Below are positions 1-9,027 of a stretch of DNA of 27,904 nt, in pieces. The translations under genes were made by a program, and so were the position numbers. The DNA lies in NCBI GenBank assembly GCA_001275005.1, contig JWZX01002740.1, positions 1 through 27,904 of the forward strand, given 5' to 3'. Source of the stretch: Chrysochromulina tobinii. Its lineage: Eukaryota > Haptophyta > Prymnesiales > Chrysochromulinaceae. Numbering within the stretch: the stretch's first letter is position 1; every line of letters starts with the position of its first letter. The notes under the pieces were generated by a model. That model saw only the letters and a program-made list of their open reading frames with translations, did not search any database and was not told where the DNA came from.

Positions 1-162
1 CACCTAACTATGCATGCATGCGCGAGACCCGTTCCGCGCCTGCCACCCCCGGGGGGGAAGACTCACGCCCCCCCATCAGGGCCCCCGCCTCCGCGCTGAG
101 ACGAGCGCGACCTCCGCCGAGCGACGGCGGACGCGCCCCCCATAGACCGAGGTGGTGAAGGC
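1..162. other. GC-rich 5' flank of the first gene
   Basis: This leading segment is C/G-homopolymer rich and has no convincing coding sequence. It contains an alternating ATGCATGCATGC run near base 10. It is presumably promoter and 5' UTR of the gene starting at 163. An open frame exists on the opposite strand, but it lacks family features and runs into the gene antisense. Confidence 0.4.
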
Positions 163-1065
163 ATGCCGTCACGAGGCAAGAAGAAGGGCAAGGGCGGTGA
201 TGACGACACGCCGCGCGTGAAACAAGCTCAGAGCAATTCAATGGTACACGTGGATCCGCTGTCGATCGAGAGAGAGGAGAGTTTGGAGGAGCAGAGACTC
301 GCTGAGTCGGAAGTGGAGAAATGCCTTGCCAAGGCAATGCAGGGGACGGACGCTGCTGGGGGCAACAGGGGCCAAAGTGCGAGTAGCCGCTACAGGACGC
401 TCGTATCCGACGCGTTACGGATCATGAGGGATCCGAGCGTCGAAGGGAGCATCGAGGTGGCTGCCAAGAAGCTCATCACCGCTGTGGGCCTTTGCCCGGA
501 GCGTCGCGATGCGCATGGCGTCCTGGCGCAGCTCGGCGCGCTGGTGGACGTGCACTCGGCGATGGTGCACTACCTTCGCACCCTCGAGCTCTCGGTGGCG
601 CACGACGAGCTGTGGGCCAAGTCGGCGGTGAGCGTCTTTGACTACTTCCAGTTCCCGACGGCGCCCGACGGGCCGCAGCATGACGTACCCGAGTGGTGGA
701 ACGACGCAGCCCTCAAGGCCATGGCGACCACCTGCAAGGAGGTGCTGCCCGAGTGCGAGTGGCGTGCGGTGCGCATGCACGCGACCATTCTCGGTGCCCC
801 CGTCTATCCTCGATGTCGGTGGGAGAGCAAGTGCAGTTGGGGGAGCCATCCGCGGACGCCGCACGAGTTGCGTGCGGCGGCAGAGTCGTACAGCCAGCTG
901 AACAAGCTCGTCGCCCAGGCGCGCAATGGACTCTTCCCGATGGGGCCCGAGGACAAGTACCTCGTCGAGCTGCCCGACACGGGCATCAAAGCTCACATTG
1001 CGCTCGGGCTGCAGTGTCGGCGGCTGGCAGAACGCCTGGAAAACGAGCCGCCGCCGCTCGAATAG
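163..1065 (+). CDS. Uncharacterised TPR-like helical protein
   Basis: A single-exon frame of 300 residues opens at ATG 163, the first ATG in frame, and closes at TAG 1063-1065. The N-terminus is strongly basic (MPSRGKKKGKGG), then acidic, which suggests a disordered tail and possibly a nuclear or nucleolar location. Residues about 75-165 form amphipathic helices in a pattern resembling tetratricopeptide repeats: an A..L..A..L.P spacing, then AHGVLAQLGALVDVHSAMVHY and LRTLELSVAHDELW. The second half has conserved-looking Trp and Cys positions (PEWWND, CRWESKCSWG) that I cannot assign to a family. No signal peptide or membrane segment is visible. The TPR-like reading is inference from helix periodicity; the function is unknown. 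It lies about 300 bp upstream of the HECT ligase gene on the same strand. Confidence 0.7.
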   Translation: MPSRGKKKGKGGDDDTPRVKQAQSNSMVHVDPLSIEREESLEEQRLAESEVEKCLAKAMQGTDAAGGNRGQSASSRYRTLVSDALRIMRDPSVEGSIEVAAKKLITAVGLCPERRDAHGVLAQLGALVDVHSAMVHYLRTLELSVAHDELWAKSAVSVFDYFQFPTAPDGPQHDVPEWWNDAALKAMATTCKEVLPECEWRAVRMHATILGAPVYPRCRWESKCSWGSHPRTPHELRAAAESYSQLNKLVAQARNGLFPMGPEDKYLVELPDTGIKAHIALGLQCRRLAERLENEPPPLE

Positions 1066-1361
1066 ATCGGAGCCCCCCCTCGTGAGCGCCCATGAAAGGG
1101 GTTAGGAGGTTCTTGCAACGAGGGAGGCGTGCTAGAGGCGTGCGTGTCCGTGTCTCTCTGCGCCAGCGCAGCCCCGCAGCCGGTGGGTAGCCCTTTGTTT
1201 TGGAGTTTTCGCAACAAAAATTCGTCCCCGCGCCGGTCGCGATCTGATCATCTGATTTCTGATTATGCATCATCTCTGAAGAAAAAGGTAAGGGGGCGAG
1301 TATTAACAGCCCATTCACACTTACAGAAGTGCTCGAGAATTTCGTGCCGACCATCACTATT
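1066..1361 (+). promoter_or_regulatory. Intergenic/5' UTR region upstream of HECT gene
   Basis: This 296-bp gap is more AT-rich than the flanking genes (for example GTTTTGGAGTTTTCGCAAC and CAAAAATTCG near 1200). It carries a short run of TCTGAT-like repeats at about 1240-1265. It should hold the end of the first gene and the promoter and 5' UTR of the HECT gene. A possible short 5' UTR intron lies at 1288-1326. I see no RNA gene here. Confidence 0.4.
1288..1326 (+). other. Possible 39-nt 5' UTR intron
   Basis: The sequence AAAAAG|GTAAGG is a textbook 5' splice site. TATTAAC (1311-1317) matches a branch-point consensus and TTACAG (ending 1326) a 3' splice site. All three are spaced for a very short intron just before the HECT start codon at 1362. 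At 39 nt it would be unusually short, and nothing proves splicing. An upstream mini-frame, ATG at 1265 ending after four codons, precedes it. Confidence 0.3.
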
Positions 1362-4300
1362 ATGTTCGCGGAGGACGGCGACTTGTATGAGGGCTCGTTC
1401 GACGAGGGACTCTCACGACTCATAGAGATGGACTTTCCACCTGAGACGGCTTGGCACGTCCTTGAGGCGTGCAAGGGCAATCTTGATCTGGCCCTCAATA
1501 TTTTGTTCGACATGGGGGATAATGTGCAGCGAATGCCGCCTGTGCCGCCACCTATTCCACCGCCCGTGCCGCCACCCGTGCCACCCGCGCCGCCGCCTGT
1601 ACAGCCACCCGTGCCACCCCCTATGCTGCCGCCCGCGCCAATAATGGCGTCGCCTGCCGCGGCGGCAGTGGAGGGGGCGGCGGCGGTCGCTCGTGCGAAG
1701 CGCAAGCTCGCCGACTGGGGAGGTGACGCCCGCATGGCCACAAATGGGCAGTCACAGCATCACCTCAACGTTAGTGAGATCAAAGCGCTCATCCTCGATG
1801 CCAGAGGCTCTACCACCGGCCTGACGAGCAAGCATCAATTGGCCGAGAAGCTCATTGCGATGCGTGCGGGCGCGGGAGGCAGCGCCTCAGGAGGACCAGC
1901 GCCGTGTGCAGCAGCAGCAGCAGGCGCAGCAGCAGGCTCAACAGCAGCAGTATCAGCAGCGCCGGGCGGGCCGTCTGGTGTTGCGGCATCGAGCGTTCCA
2001 GTGCGAGCGACGGCAGGCGGGCCGTCTGGTGCTGCGGCATCGAGCGTTCCAGTTCGAGCGACGGCAAGCGGGCCGTCTGGTGTTGCGGCATCGAGCGTTC
2101 CAGTGCGAGCGACGGCAGGCGGGCCGTCTGTTGCTGCGGCATCGAGCGTTCCAGTGCGAGCGACGGCAAGCGGGCCGTCTGTTGCTGCGACATCGAGCGT
2201 TCCAGCGCGAGCGACGGCAGGCGGGCCGTCTGGTGTTGCGGCATCGAGCGTTCCAGCGCGAGCGACGGCAGGCGGGCCGTCTGGTGCTGCGGCATCGAGC
2301 GTTCCAGCGCGAGCGACGGCGAAGAGGCCAATCACCTCCGTCGATCTGACCATCGACGAAACCGAAACCGTCGAAACCGAAACCGAAATTGCCCGTCGTG
2401 CATCGTTCGATGCGGAGCAAAGCACGCTGTCCGCCCTGAGCACGGCCTTTGGCCTCGCGCGGCCGCCTCTAGATTGCACTGTGTGGGCGATGCTGCCTGC
2501 CGAGTGGGCCGAAAGCATGCAATTGCTGCAGCAGGGCTCGACGACACTCGAGGACGAGCTGCCTAAAATGGAGCAGTCGGCGTGGAAGCTCACTCTGCGC
2601 GGCTACTCACCTGGCGCTTCGAGCGTCAACCCCGAGGTGCGGCCGAGATGCGAGCCAAATACGGACTACAAGGCGGTGGGCTACTCACAGTACCTTCTCT
2701 TCGACGTGTGGCTGACCTCACGGAAAGCGGTCAAAGAGAGGGGCTCGAAATATGCGGATTCGGTCATGCCACCGATCATCTTGCGCCGCAGCAGGGACAT
2801 TCGCAGCAACGTGTGCCAAGTCGACGCACAACTTCGTGACCTTGCGTTTCGGAAGACGTTGGCTGCGTGCAGCGGATTCGACGGGAGCGCTGCGCTTACT
2901 GAGCTGCGGAAGGAGATCGAGCACGACCTGCAACTGTTCCACGTCGCACCTGCTGTTGGAAGCCCGTTTCCATCGGCGGCCACGCCGTCGGCGGCTCCGG
3001 CCGCACCGAAAGCTTCTCCGTGTGCCCCAGCCGCCGAGGCATCGAAGCCTGCTTCGTCAATGGAGCCTGCTTCGTCAATGGAGCCTGTTTCGTCAATGGA
3101 GCCTGCTTCGTCAATGGAGCCTGCTTCGTCAATGGAGCCTGCTTCGTCAATGGAGCCTGCTTCGTCAATGGAGCCTGTTTCGAAGCTTGCTCCAGCCGGC
3201 ATTGCCCCAGCATCGAGTGCCACCTCAGGTCCTGCCCAAGCCGGTGCGCCGAGTACTCTGGTGACACCGGACGCAGAAAGGAGGGCGAGAGCTGCAGCGG
3301 CCGCCGAGCAAAGGCTGCAGCTTGCGAACCCCGGCTACAGTCAACCAAGGCAGCATCAGCCGATCACGCCCGGCGAGTCAACGGCCAAGGAGGAAAAGCT
3401 TGGGGCAGCGGAAGTGCCACCTGCAAGCTTCTGCAGGCTTCGTATCGATCAGGGAGCTGCGAAGCTCGAGATCAAGGGAGCTGCGGATCAAGGGAGCTCA
3501 AGCGAGATCAATGGAGCTGCGAAGCTCGAGATCAAGGGAGCTGCGGATCAAGGGAGCTCAAGCGAGATCAAGGGAGCTGCGGAGCTCGAGAGCACAGTAC
3601 AGCCACGCGAGGTAGGCTCGGGCCCGGGCCTCCGCCAGAGCGCCTATGCCCATGATGCGGAGGCGGCTGCTGCAGCTGCTGCCAAACAACAAGCAACGGC
3701 GCTCGAGCTGGCGGCTGAGCTTGCGAACATCATCCCATTTGCGCGTGGCATCGACCGGCAGCAGCCGGTGCTGCACATGACGCAGCCGCCGAAGACCCAG
3801 CTTGTGAGTGCGTCGACGTACCATGTGCTCACGTGGGGCAAGGACGGCCACCGCAAGATCCTGCACGCGTACGCACCCAAGCTGTGCTACGAAGCCGCCA
3901 TGCACTCCGAGCTGTGCTACAAAGCCGCAAGGTGCTCCGGCGAGATCAGTGCGACCATATGCGACGTCCCGTTCACGGAGAAGGACATAGCCGCCTACCG
4001 CCACGAATGGGATCAGCTGCCGTACTGCGTACCAGATGGTGTTTCAGTCCCGCTGGAAGTCATGGAACAAGACGCATTGCACGTGGCCAAGGTGGGCCGA
4101 TGGACGGCTGGGGCATCATCCGCCACGTGCTTGACTCCCACCACCTGCAGCTCATCGTCCGGTGCCCCTGTCGCCTTCGTGGAAAACAGCCAGCAGCCTG
4201 TGGAAAGCAGTCCGGCCATGGAAAGCAGCCACGCTGTGGAATGCAGCCACGCTGTGGAAAGCAGCCAGCAGCTGCGTGAGGTCCTCGAGGACCTCAAGAC

Positions 4301-6603
4301 AACGCGCGCCCAGCTGCAGCTGGTCGAGGCGCAGCTGGAGCATGAGCGGCAGGCCGCGCGGGAGGCGCGCGAGGCGTCGATCGGCCGCCGGCTGTATGCG
4401 CTCGAAGTGCAGATCTCGCGCACTGCGGAGCTCATGAAGCAGGTGAAGCGCAAGGAGCTCAGCAGGCCGCTCACCCTGGAGCTGCGTCGGAGCTCACTCG
4501 CGCCCGACTTGTTGCATGAGGCGGCGACCAAGCTGCAGCCGGCGCACATGCTCTTCGCCAACATCCACGTCGAATTCGTCAATGAGCCGGGGCGCGACGA
4601 GGGCGCGCTCCGAATCAACGCGTTCGCAGCGTTCCACGAGCGGTTGTACACGCAGGCACGTTGATTGCATGCTGATGGCCTGCCTTGCATGCAAGTGCTC
4701 ACCGCAGCGTTCCACGAGCGGTTGTACACGCAGGCACGTTGATTGCATGCTGATGGCCTGCCTTGCATGCAAGTGCTCACCGCAGCGCGGCGCCGATTGT
4801 GCACGCAGCCTTGCACGGCACGCTTCTTCCAACGGACGAGGTCTGGAAGCTTTGTACCGGTAGCGGATGCGATCGCGAAGGACCTGCCGCCGCTCATGCT
4901 GCCCTTCTGCGAGGGCGACGAGAAGGAGCTCTTGAGCTCTTGCGGGGATGGTGGGAATGGTGGGGGTGGAGACGGCGACGGCAGCCATGGCGGTGCTGCG
5001 CCACGCCGGTGGTCGGTCGGACAACAGGTGGAGGCCGAGCTTGCTGAGCTTGCCAGTCGCCCAGCATGCATATGCTCACCACGGCGCCTCTCTCCCTTCC
5101 CCACAGGTGGAGGCCAAGTACATGGCGCAGAAGCATGGCAGTTCGCTCGCCAAGTGGTTCCCAGGGCGCATCGAATCGGCGCCCGATGCCGAGGGCCGAT
5201 GCAATGTGAGGTATGAAGACGGAGATTTTGAGGCACTTGTGCCCAGTCGGTACCTCCGCTGGCCACAGATGGTCTCTCGGCTTGACGGTGAGCGTCATGG
5301 TGAGCATGGCCCTGAGGTTCGAGCCTCGAATGCCCGCGTGGGCAGCGAGGCAGCTGTGGGATCTCCAGCATCCGCTTCGGCCGCGGGCAGGCCTACCAAG
5401 CGGCCGCGAACGGGCGGCGGCAGCGGGGGGGGCTCCGCAGCCACCGGCGGCGTCGATGGCAGCGAGGGCGATCGGATGGCGTGCGATGCGGAGACGGTCT
5501 ACCGGCTGTGCGGGCGCGTGCTCGCCAAAGCGCTCATCGAGGGGGTAGCCTGCTGCGTGGATGACAAGCTGCCACTGTTTGTGCTCGAGTACGTGATGAC
5601 CTCTGATGACCTCTGATGGCCTCTGATGACCTCTGATGACCTCTGATGACCTCTGATGACCTCCCTCATCAGGTACCTCGCCACCGACAACTGCACGTCG
5701 CTCGACACGCTCGACACGGCGCTCGAGCAGCTGCGCGCGGTGGACGCGGCGCATGCAACCTTCCTCGAGAGCATCCACACCGACGGCGTCGCGAGCACGG
5801 CTGCCTCACTCTACGTAGAGCAGCTGCGTACCTGCGAGCTCTATTCGCTCTACTCGGGGCTCGGCGTCACCTGCCCCACATGTGATGGGGTCGAGAAAGG
5901 CAAGCGCTGCACCTGCCCCTTTCTCGACCCGTGCGCTCCCGCGTCTTCAGAGCTGCTGCTCGAAGTCATCAAATACAGCCTCCTTGGGAGCAGGCGCACT
6001 CATTTGAATGCGCTCAGGGATGGCTTCCAAGGCAACGATCAGCGCGCGAGCTCGTGCCTCGAGGGTTCCTCCGTCTACGACTTCTCGCCGGCCCTCGCGA
6101 CGCTTGCACCGGATGAGATGGCGCTGCGGCTGCGCGGCAGGGCAGTCGGGTCAGCAGATGAGCTCGCCCGCCTCCTGCGCTTTGAGCCTCCGAATGTCAA
6201 TGAGAGGAAGGAGACGCGCCCTGTGGACGATGGCGTATTCGCGAGCATGAAAGCATGGTTCAGCGCACTGATCCGTCGCTTCGAGCCCGAGCAGCTCGCG
6301 CTCTTCTTGCACTTTGCCACAGCGAAGCGGACCCTCTGCGGAGCACCCGATCTGGACAAGGATGCCATCTCTGTCTGCATCTACGCGGACGGCAAAGCAC
6401 GCGCGCCCGTGCCGCTCGAGCTGCTCAAGCTGGGCACCAATGCGGAGCCGATGACGGCCTCCACGTGCAGCCGGCGCGTCTACCTGCCGTCACGCCCGGG
6501 CATGGACCCCAAAGCGCTCGAACACCTCGTCCGCTTCTCACTCGAGTCGTTTGCCAAAGAGAACAAGCTGACCACTGGGGGCGCCGCGTTTGGCTACGAG
6601 TGA
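1362..6603 (+). CDS. UBA-SAP-Tudor-HECT E3 ubiquitin ligase
   Basis: Proposed exons are 1362-4659, 4708-4737 (may be skipped), 4786-5027, 5107-5588 and 5673-6603. They join in frame to 1,660 residues, or 1,650 without the mini-exon. Residues about 14-52 are a UBA domain (LSRLIEMDF, then GNLDLALNILFDMG), which binds ubiquitin. A Pro-rich stretch follows, then a SAP-like helix pair at about 135-170 (LNVSEIKALI, LAEKLIAM). The middle is low-complexity repeats and a coiled coil (about residues 970-1010). The HECT fold starts near base 4570 (HVEFVNEPGRDEG), continues at 5500 (YRLCGRVLAKALIEG) and ends in the C-lobe. There PMTASTCSRRVYLP holds the catalytic Cys (codon 6466-6468), about 45 residues from the end as in the family. 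A Tudor-like segment (WFPGRIES, VRYEDGDFEALVP) interrupts the HECT N-lobe. HECT enzymes form a Cys-ubiquitin thioester before transfer; the substrate is unknown. Confidence 0.85.
1965..2321 (+). repeat. Seven 51-bp tandem repeats in HECT linker
   Basis: Seven in-frame copies of a 17-residue unit, [GS]GPS[GV][VA]A[AT]SSVP[VA]RATA, are arranged head to tail. The DNA copies differ at few positions, so the array is recent. It follows a CAG-rich stretch at 1900-1960. It should encode a disordered linker. Confidence 0.95.
3048..3182 (+). repeat. 18-bp tandem repeat encoding PASSME
   Basis: Seven full in-frame units (PASSME or PVSSME) plus a partial eighth are present. The near-identity of copies at DNA level (CCTGCTTCGTCAATGGAG) points to recent expansion. 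It lies in the disordered middle of the HECT protein. Confidence 0.95.
3466..3590 (+). repeat. Two 60-bp repeats plus partial third in HECT linker
   Basis: A 20-residue unit (KLEIKGAADQGSSSEINGAA) is repeated in frame with almost no nucleotide difference, followed by a partial copy. Internally the unit contains the shorter motif ATCAAGGGAGCT, so the array is nested. Confidence 0.85.
4626..4787 (+). repeat. 78-bp tandem duplication spanning intron and exon
   Basis: Two identical 78-bp units start at 4626 and 4704. A third, degenerate copy of the exon part begins at 4782 (GCAGCGCGGCGCCGATTG, versus the GCAGCGTTCCACGAGCG type). Each unit holds exon sequence coding FHERLYTQA followed by the introner-like core with TTGCATGCAAGTGCTCACC and GCAG. 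The unit length is a multiple of three, so reading frame is preserved whichever copies are spliced. Confidence 0.95.
4660..4785 (+). other. Tandem pair of 48-nt introner-type introns
   Basis: The first intron is 4660-4707 and the second 4738-4785. Each runs GTTGATTGC...CACCGCAG and each carries an in-frame TGA right after its 5' end. Between them is a 30-nt exon that repeats the preceding exon sequence. Removing 4660-4785 as one 126-nt intron is also in frame. The downstream frame resumes as CTARFFQRTRSGSFVPV, which fits the HECT N-lobe, so removal of the stops is required. Exact junctions are inferred from GT/AG and frame only. Confidence 0.7.
5028..5106 (+). other. 79-nt introner-type intron inside Tudor-like domain
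   Basis: Splicing CAG|GTGGAGGCC...CCCCACAG|GTGGAGGCC (phase 0) moves the frame exactly from VGQQ to VEAKYMAQ. The first nine intron bases repeat the first nine bases of the next exon. The intron body carries GCATGCATATGCTCACC, then ACGGCGCC, a CT-rich run and CACAG, the shared core of this intron family. Confidence 0.9.
5589..5672 (+). other. 84-nt intron made of CTCTGATGAC decamers
   Basis: The intron starts GTACGTGATG and ends CCCTCATCAG. The sequence following it begins GTAC, repeating the intron's first four bases. Nearly the whole body is a tandem array of the 10-mer CTCTGATGAC (about seven copies, one with TGATGGC). Phase 2 splicing restores GAG TAC CTC, giving LEYLATDN in the HECT N-lobe. 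Reading straight through hits stop codons. Confidence 0.85.
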
Positions 6604-6782
6604 AGTCGCGGGAGGCGACGGATGGCGCCGCCACATGTCGTCCAAGGAATCGACTAAGTTCGGACAAAACACTCCTTTCAGACTTCACTTCACTTCACTT
6701 CTTCACTTCACTTCACTTCACTTCACACCTTTGTCGCTGCTTTTTCACGGCGACGACACCGCGCAGGATTCCAGAAGAGCAA
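6604..6782 (+). promoter_or_regulatory. Intergenic gap with CTTCA pentamer array
   Basis: This 179-bp gap separates the HECT stop from the oxygenase start and probably holds both the 3' UTR and the next promoter/5' UTR. At 6682-6726 it has about nine copies of a TTCAC pentamer with one interruption (CTTCTTCAC). The pyrimidine-rich array ends about 57 bp before the ATG, so it may lie in the 5' UTR. Confidence 0.5.
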
Positions 6783-8184
6783 ATGCCCAATGGACTGAAG
6801 CGCAAGCGCGCGCGGGGCGGGGCCTCTGAGTTCGCGAACGAGACGGCCTCCGGCTCAGCTTTCGAGTGGCTGCTATCGACGGCAATATCGCCTGCCTCCT
6901 TCTTTGCCGACCATTGGGAGCGCGAACCGTTGCTGGCACAGCTTTCAAAGACGGCCGGAGATCGATACGACACTCTCACAGCCGGTCCGGCTGGGTCCAT
7001 CTGCAGCAGTGGCGTGCGCCAACCCCTATTTGGCACGGCGGTGCTGCTGGACATTGCTCGATCACATGGGCCGCTCGAGCTGGGCCGTCAGCTTCAGGTG
7101 ATGCGCGTGGGCAACGACGGGCGTCGCGAGCAAGCTGAGCCTCCTCGCGACGGGTTCGCGTCGGCCCCATGGCTGGAGGCGCGGCTGGAAGAGGGCTTCA
7201 CCGTCCAGCTCTTCCAGCCGCAGCATTGGGTCGACCGGCTGTGGGCGCTGCTGGCGGCGATGGAGGCGGAGCTAGGGTGCTTGTGCGGCTGCTCTGTGTA
7301 CCACACGCCGGCCGGCTGCCAGGGCCTCGCACCACACCACGACGACGTGGAGGTCTTCATCCTGCAGACCGAGGGACGCAAGCGATGGAAACTGTACCCG
7401 CCTCTCGATGGCCACGCGCTGCCGTCGCGGCCCTCTCCCGATCTCGCCGACGAGATCATCGGCGAATGTATGCTGGACGTCGTGCTCTGCCCAGGCGACC
7501 TGCTCTACATGCCCCGTGGCGTCATCCACCAGGCGGTCAGCCTTGAGGATGCCTCGTCGACACACCTGACCCTCTCCACATACCAGCGGCATGCGTGGGC
7601 TGACCTGGTAGGGCACATGCTGCCGCGACTTCTCGAGCGTGCTAGCTCAATCTCCCTCGATCTCCGGCGCGGGCTACCCGTACAATGCCTCCAGGCGGCA
7701 GGTAGCGCTGCGAGGCTGGCTGGCCGTGGCGTGAGCGGCAGCACGGCCGCCTTCGAGGCGGCGGCGGGCGCCGCGCTGCAGCAAGTGCTCGAGGCCGCGT
7801 CAAGTCCGGAGGTCCTCGCCGAGCTCGTACACGAGGCCGCTGATGAGATCGGTGCTGACTTTATGCAGAACCGACTGCCACCACTCAAGGTGGCTAGGGG
7901 CGAGTGGGCGGGGGCCCGCGGGGCGGCCTACGACGGCGGTACGCGGCTGAGTGTCGGGCCCGCCGCCGGCGGCCGCGGCGGCCGGTGGGTATGAGCTTGA
8001 GCTTCGCCTCTGTGCTCCGAGCGTGCGCCGGATGGTGCTTGGAAGTGACCCGGAGGGCACGGCGTACGTGCAGCTGCAGCACTGCGTGGGCAACGAGCGC
8101 AGGGCGCACATGACGCGGGCCAAAGGTATGGCACGCGAGGAGGAGGAGGACGAGGAGGATGAAGAGGACGAGGAGGAGGAGGAG

Positions 8185-8239
<55 letters not shown>

Positions 8240-8646
8240 GGGACGAGGACGAGGACGAGGACGGGGAGGGGTCGGAGGCGATCTGGCGTCACCTCGTCTT
8301 CCCTCGATCAATGCTTGCCACGCTCCTGCAGCTCGACGAGGCGTATCCGAGATGGCTGCCTCTCTCAGAGCTGCGCCAGCCCAAGCGCCGAGCGCTCCCT
8401 CATCTGCAAGCCTTGCTCGCTGGCTGCTGGGCCGATGGGGTCTTGCACAGCCGGCCTAGGGCGGCCGTGCCGGTGGCTGCGACGGGCGCAGAGCTGGACG
8501 TGGTCGAGCAAGTCGATCTCGCCGATCTGGCGGAGCTGCGGGCGAAGCCGATAGCGAAGACGACGGGCTCAGCGGCCAAGGGTGCGAGGGCGACCGGGAC
8601 GGGCAAGAAGAAAGCTTCTAGAGTTAAGGCGGCACGCGAGGCGTAG
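6783..8646 (+). CDS. RIOX/NO66-MINA53-type JmjC oxygenase
   Basis: The frame starts at ATG 6783 (MPNGLKRKRARGG, a basic nuclear or nucleolar-type N-terminus). It moves to another frame near 7950 and ends at TAG 8644-8646. With an intron at 7890-7995 it encodes 585 residues. N-terminal FFADHWEREPLLAQ is the family opening. The JmjC core PHHDDVEVFILQTEGRKRW supplies iron ligands H185 and D187, and PRGVIHQA supplies the distal H249. The C-terminal part RSMLATLLQLDEAYPRWLPL, then LLAGCWADGVLHS, matches the family's winged-helix domain. The family members are Fe(II)/2-oxoglutarate hydroxylases of ribosomal proteins. That substrate class is likely here but not shown. A Glu/Asp run (8137-8272) is inserted before the winged helix. 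The first 1.1 kb and the last 0.65 kb are both well supported; only the junction is uncertain. Confidence 0.85.
7890..7995 (+). other. Possible 106-nt intron, or a frame disruption
   Basis: Frame +0 runs to a TGA at 7992-7994, and the conserved C-terminus continues in the next frame. A phase-0 intron AAG|GTGGCTAGG...GTATGAG|CTTGAG, of length 1 mod 3, would bridge them, but it has no pyrimidine tract. The alternative is a one-base indel in the G/C-rich stretch 7956-7990. That would keep the roughly 30 residues after NRLPPLK that family members usually have here. Confidence 0.4.
8137..8272 (+). repeat. GAGGAC-type repeat encoding an acidic tract
   Basis: This is an almost pure GAG/GAC hexamer array encoding about 45 Glu/Asp residues in the oxygenase, between the JmjC and winged-helix parts. 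Its complement reads as a Pro-Arg repeat, which I treat as an artefact. Confidence 0.95.
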
Positions 8647-9027
8647 AGGGGGGTTATGTGCGCTTTCGCTTGGCTTTCGGAGCCATGTTCTCGCTTTTTT
8701 TACTCTCGGCGCTACACCTTCTTGTACAACTGTACGGGTCGCGATTTCGTTTGAACGCCGTTTCGCCGCGGCCGCCCGGGCTTACGCCCCCGCGTTCCCG
8801 CCCGGTCAACATCGTTCCCGTCCGCGTCGCGAAAATCGAATTTATACAAGTGGCGTGACGTGTGGACGCGCGCGCAAGGGGCAAAGGATCAGGCGTTGAC
8901 TGATGACTTTCATCTCAGATACGACACTCGGCTGACGGGAACAACACCGCCACGCTTTGTATGCATGGGTACCCCCCTCGCCACGTGTGCGCTGTCGATG
9001 TGCGCTGGCACGTTTGGCGTGTTTCAC
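8647..9027. other. Convergent 3' region between oxygenase and phosphatase genes
   Basis: This 381-bp gap lies between two genes whose 3' ends face each other. It is less GC-rich at 8655-8720 (CTTTTTTTACTC). A 57-codon frame starting at ATG 8685 (MFSLFLLSALHLLVQLYG) has a hydrophobic start but no other support. No tRNA, array or terminator-like structure was seen. Confidence 0.5.

Noticed and set aside
1852-2593. Long repeat-containing frames in all readings over the 51-bp array
   Set aside because: A repeat unit of 51 bp keeps every frame open once one copy is open. Only the frame continuous with UBA and HECT is supported.
4013-5371. A 452-codon open frame on the minus strand
   Set aside because: It is antisense to the HECT gene, crosses its introns, and is Ser/Ala/Arg biased without domains.
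5596-5660. CTCTGATGAC array as a box C/D snoRNA (contains TGATGA and CTGA)
   Set aside because: The boxes overlap every 10 bp with no guide-length spacing or terminal stem, and the first box position is C rather than a purine. It is better explained as simple-repeat intron filler.
5593-5672. CRISPR-like array from evenly spaced short repeats
   Set aside because: Ten-base units with no spacers, inside a eukaryotic intron.
7894-8311. Pro-Arg repeat frame on the minus strand
   Set aside because: It is the complement of the Glu/Asp tract in the oxygenase; low-complexity shadow.
8685-8858. 57-codon frame starting MFSLFLLSALHLLVQLYG
   Set aside because: The hydrophobic start is suggestive, but it is short, unsupported by a family, and lies in a gap between convergent genes with no clear promoter.
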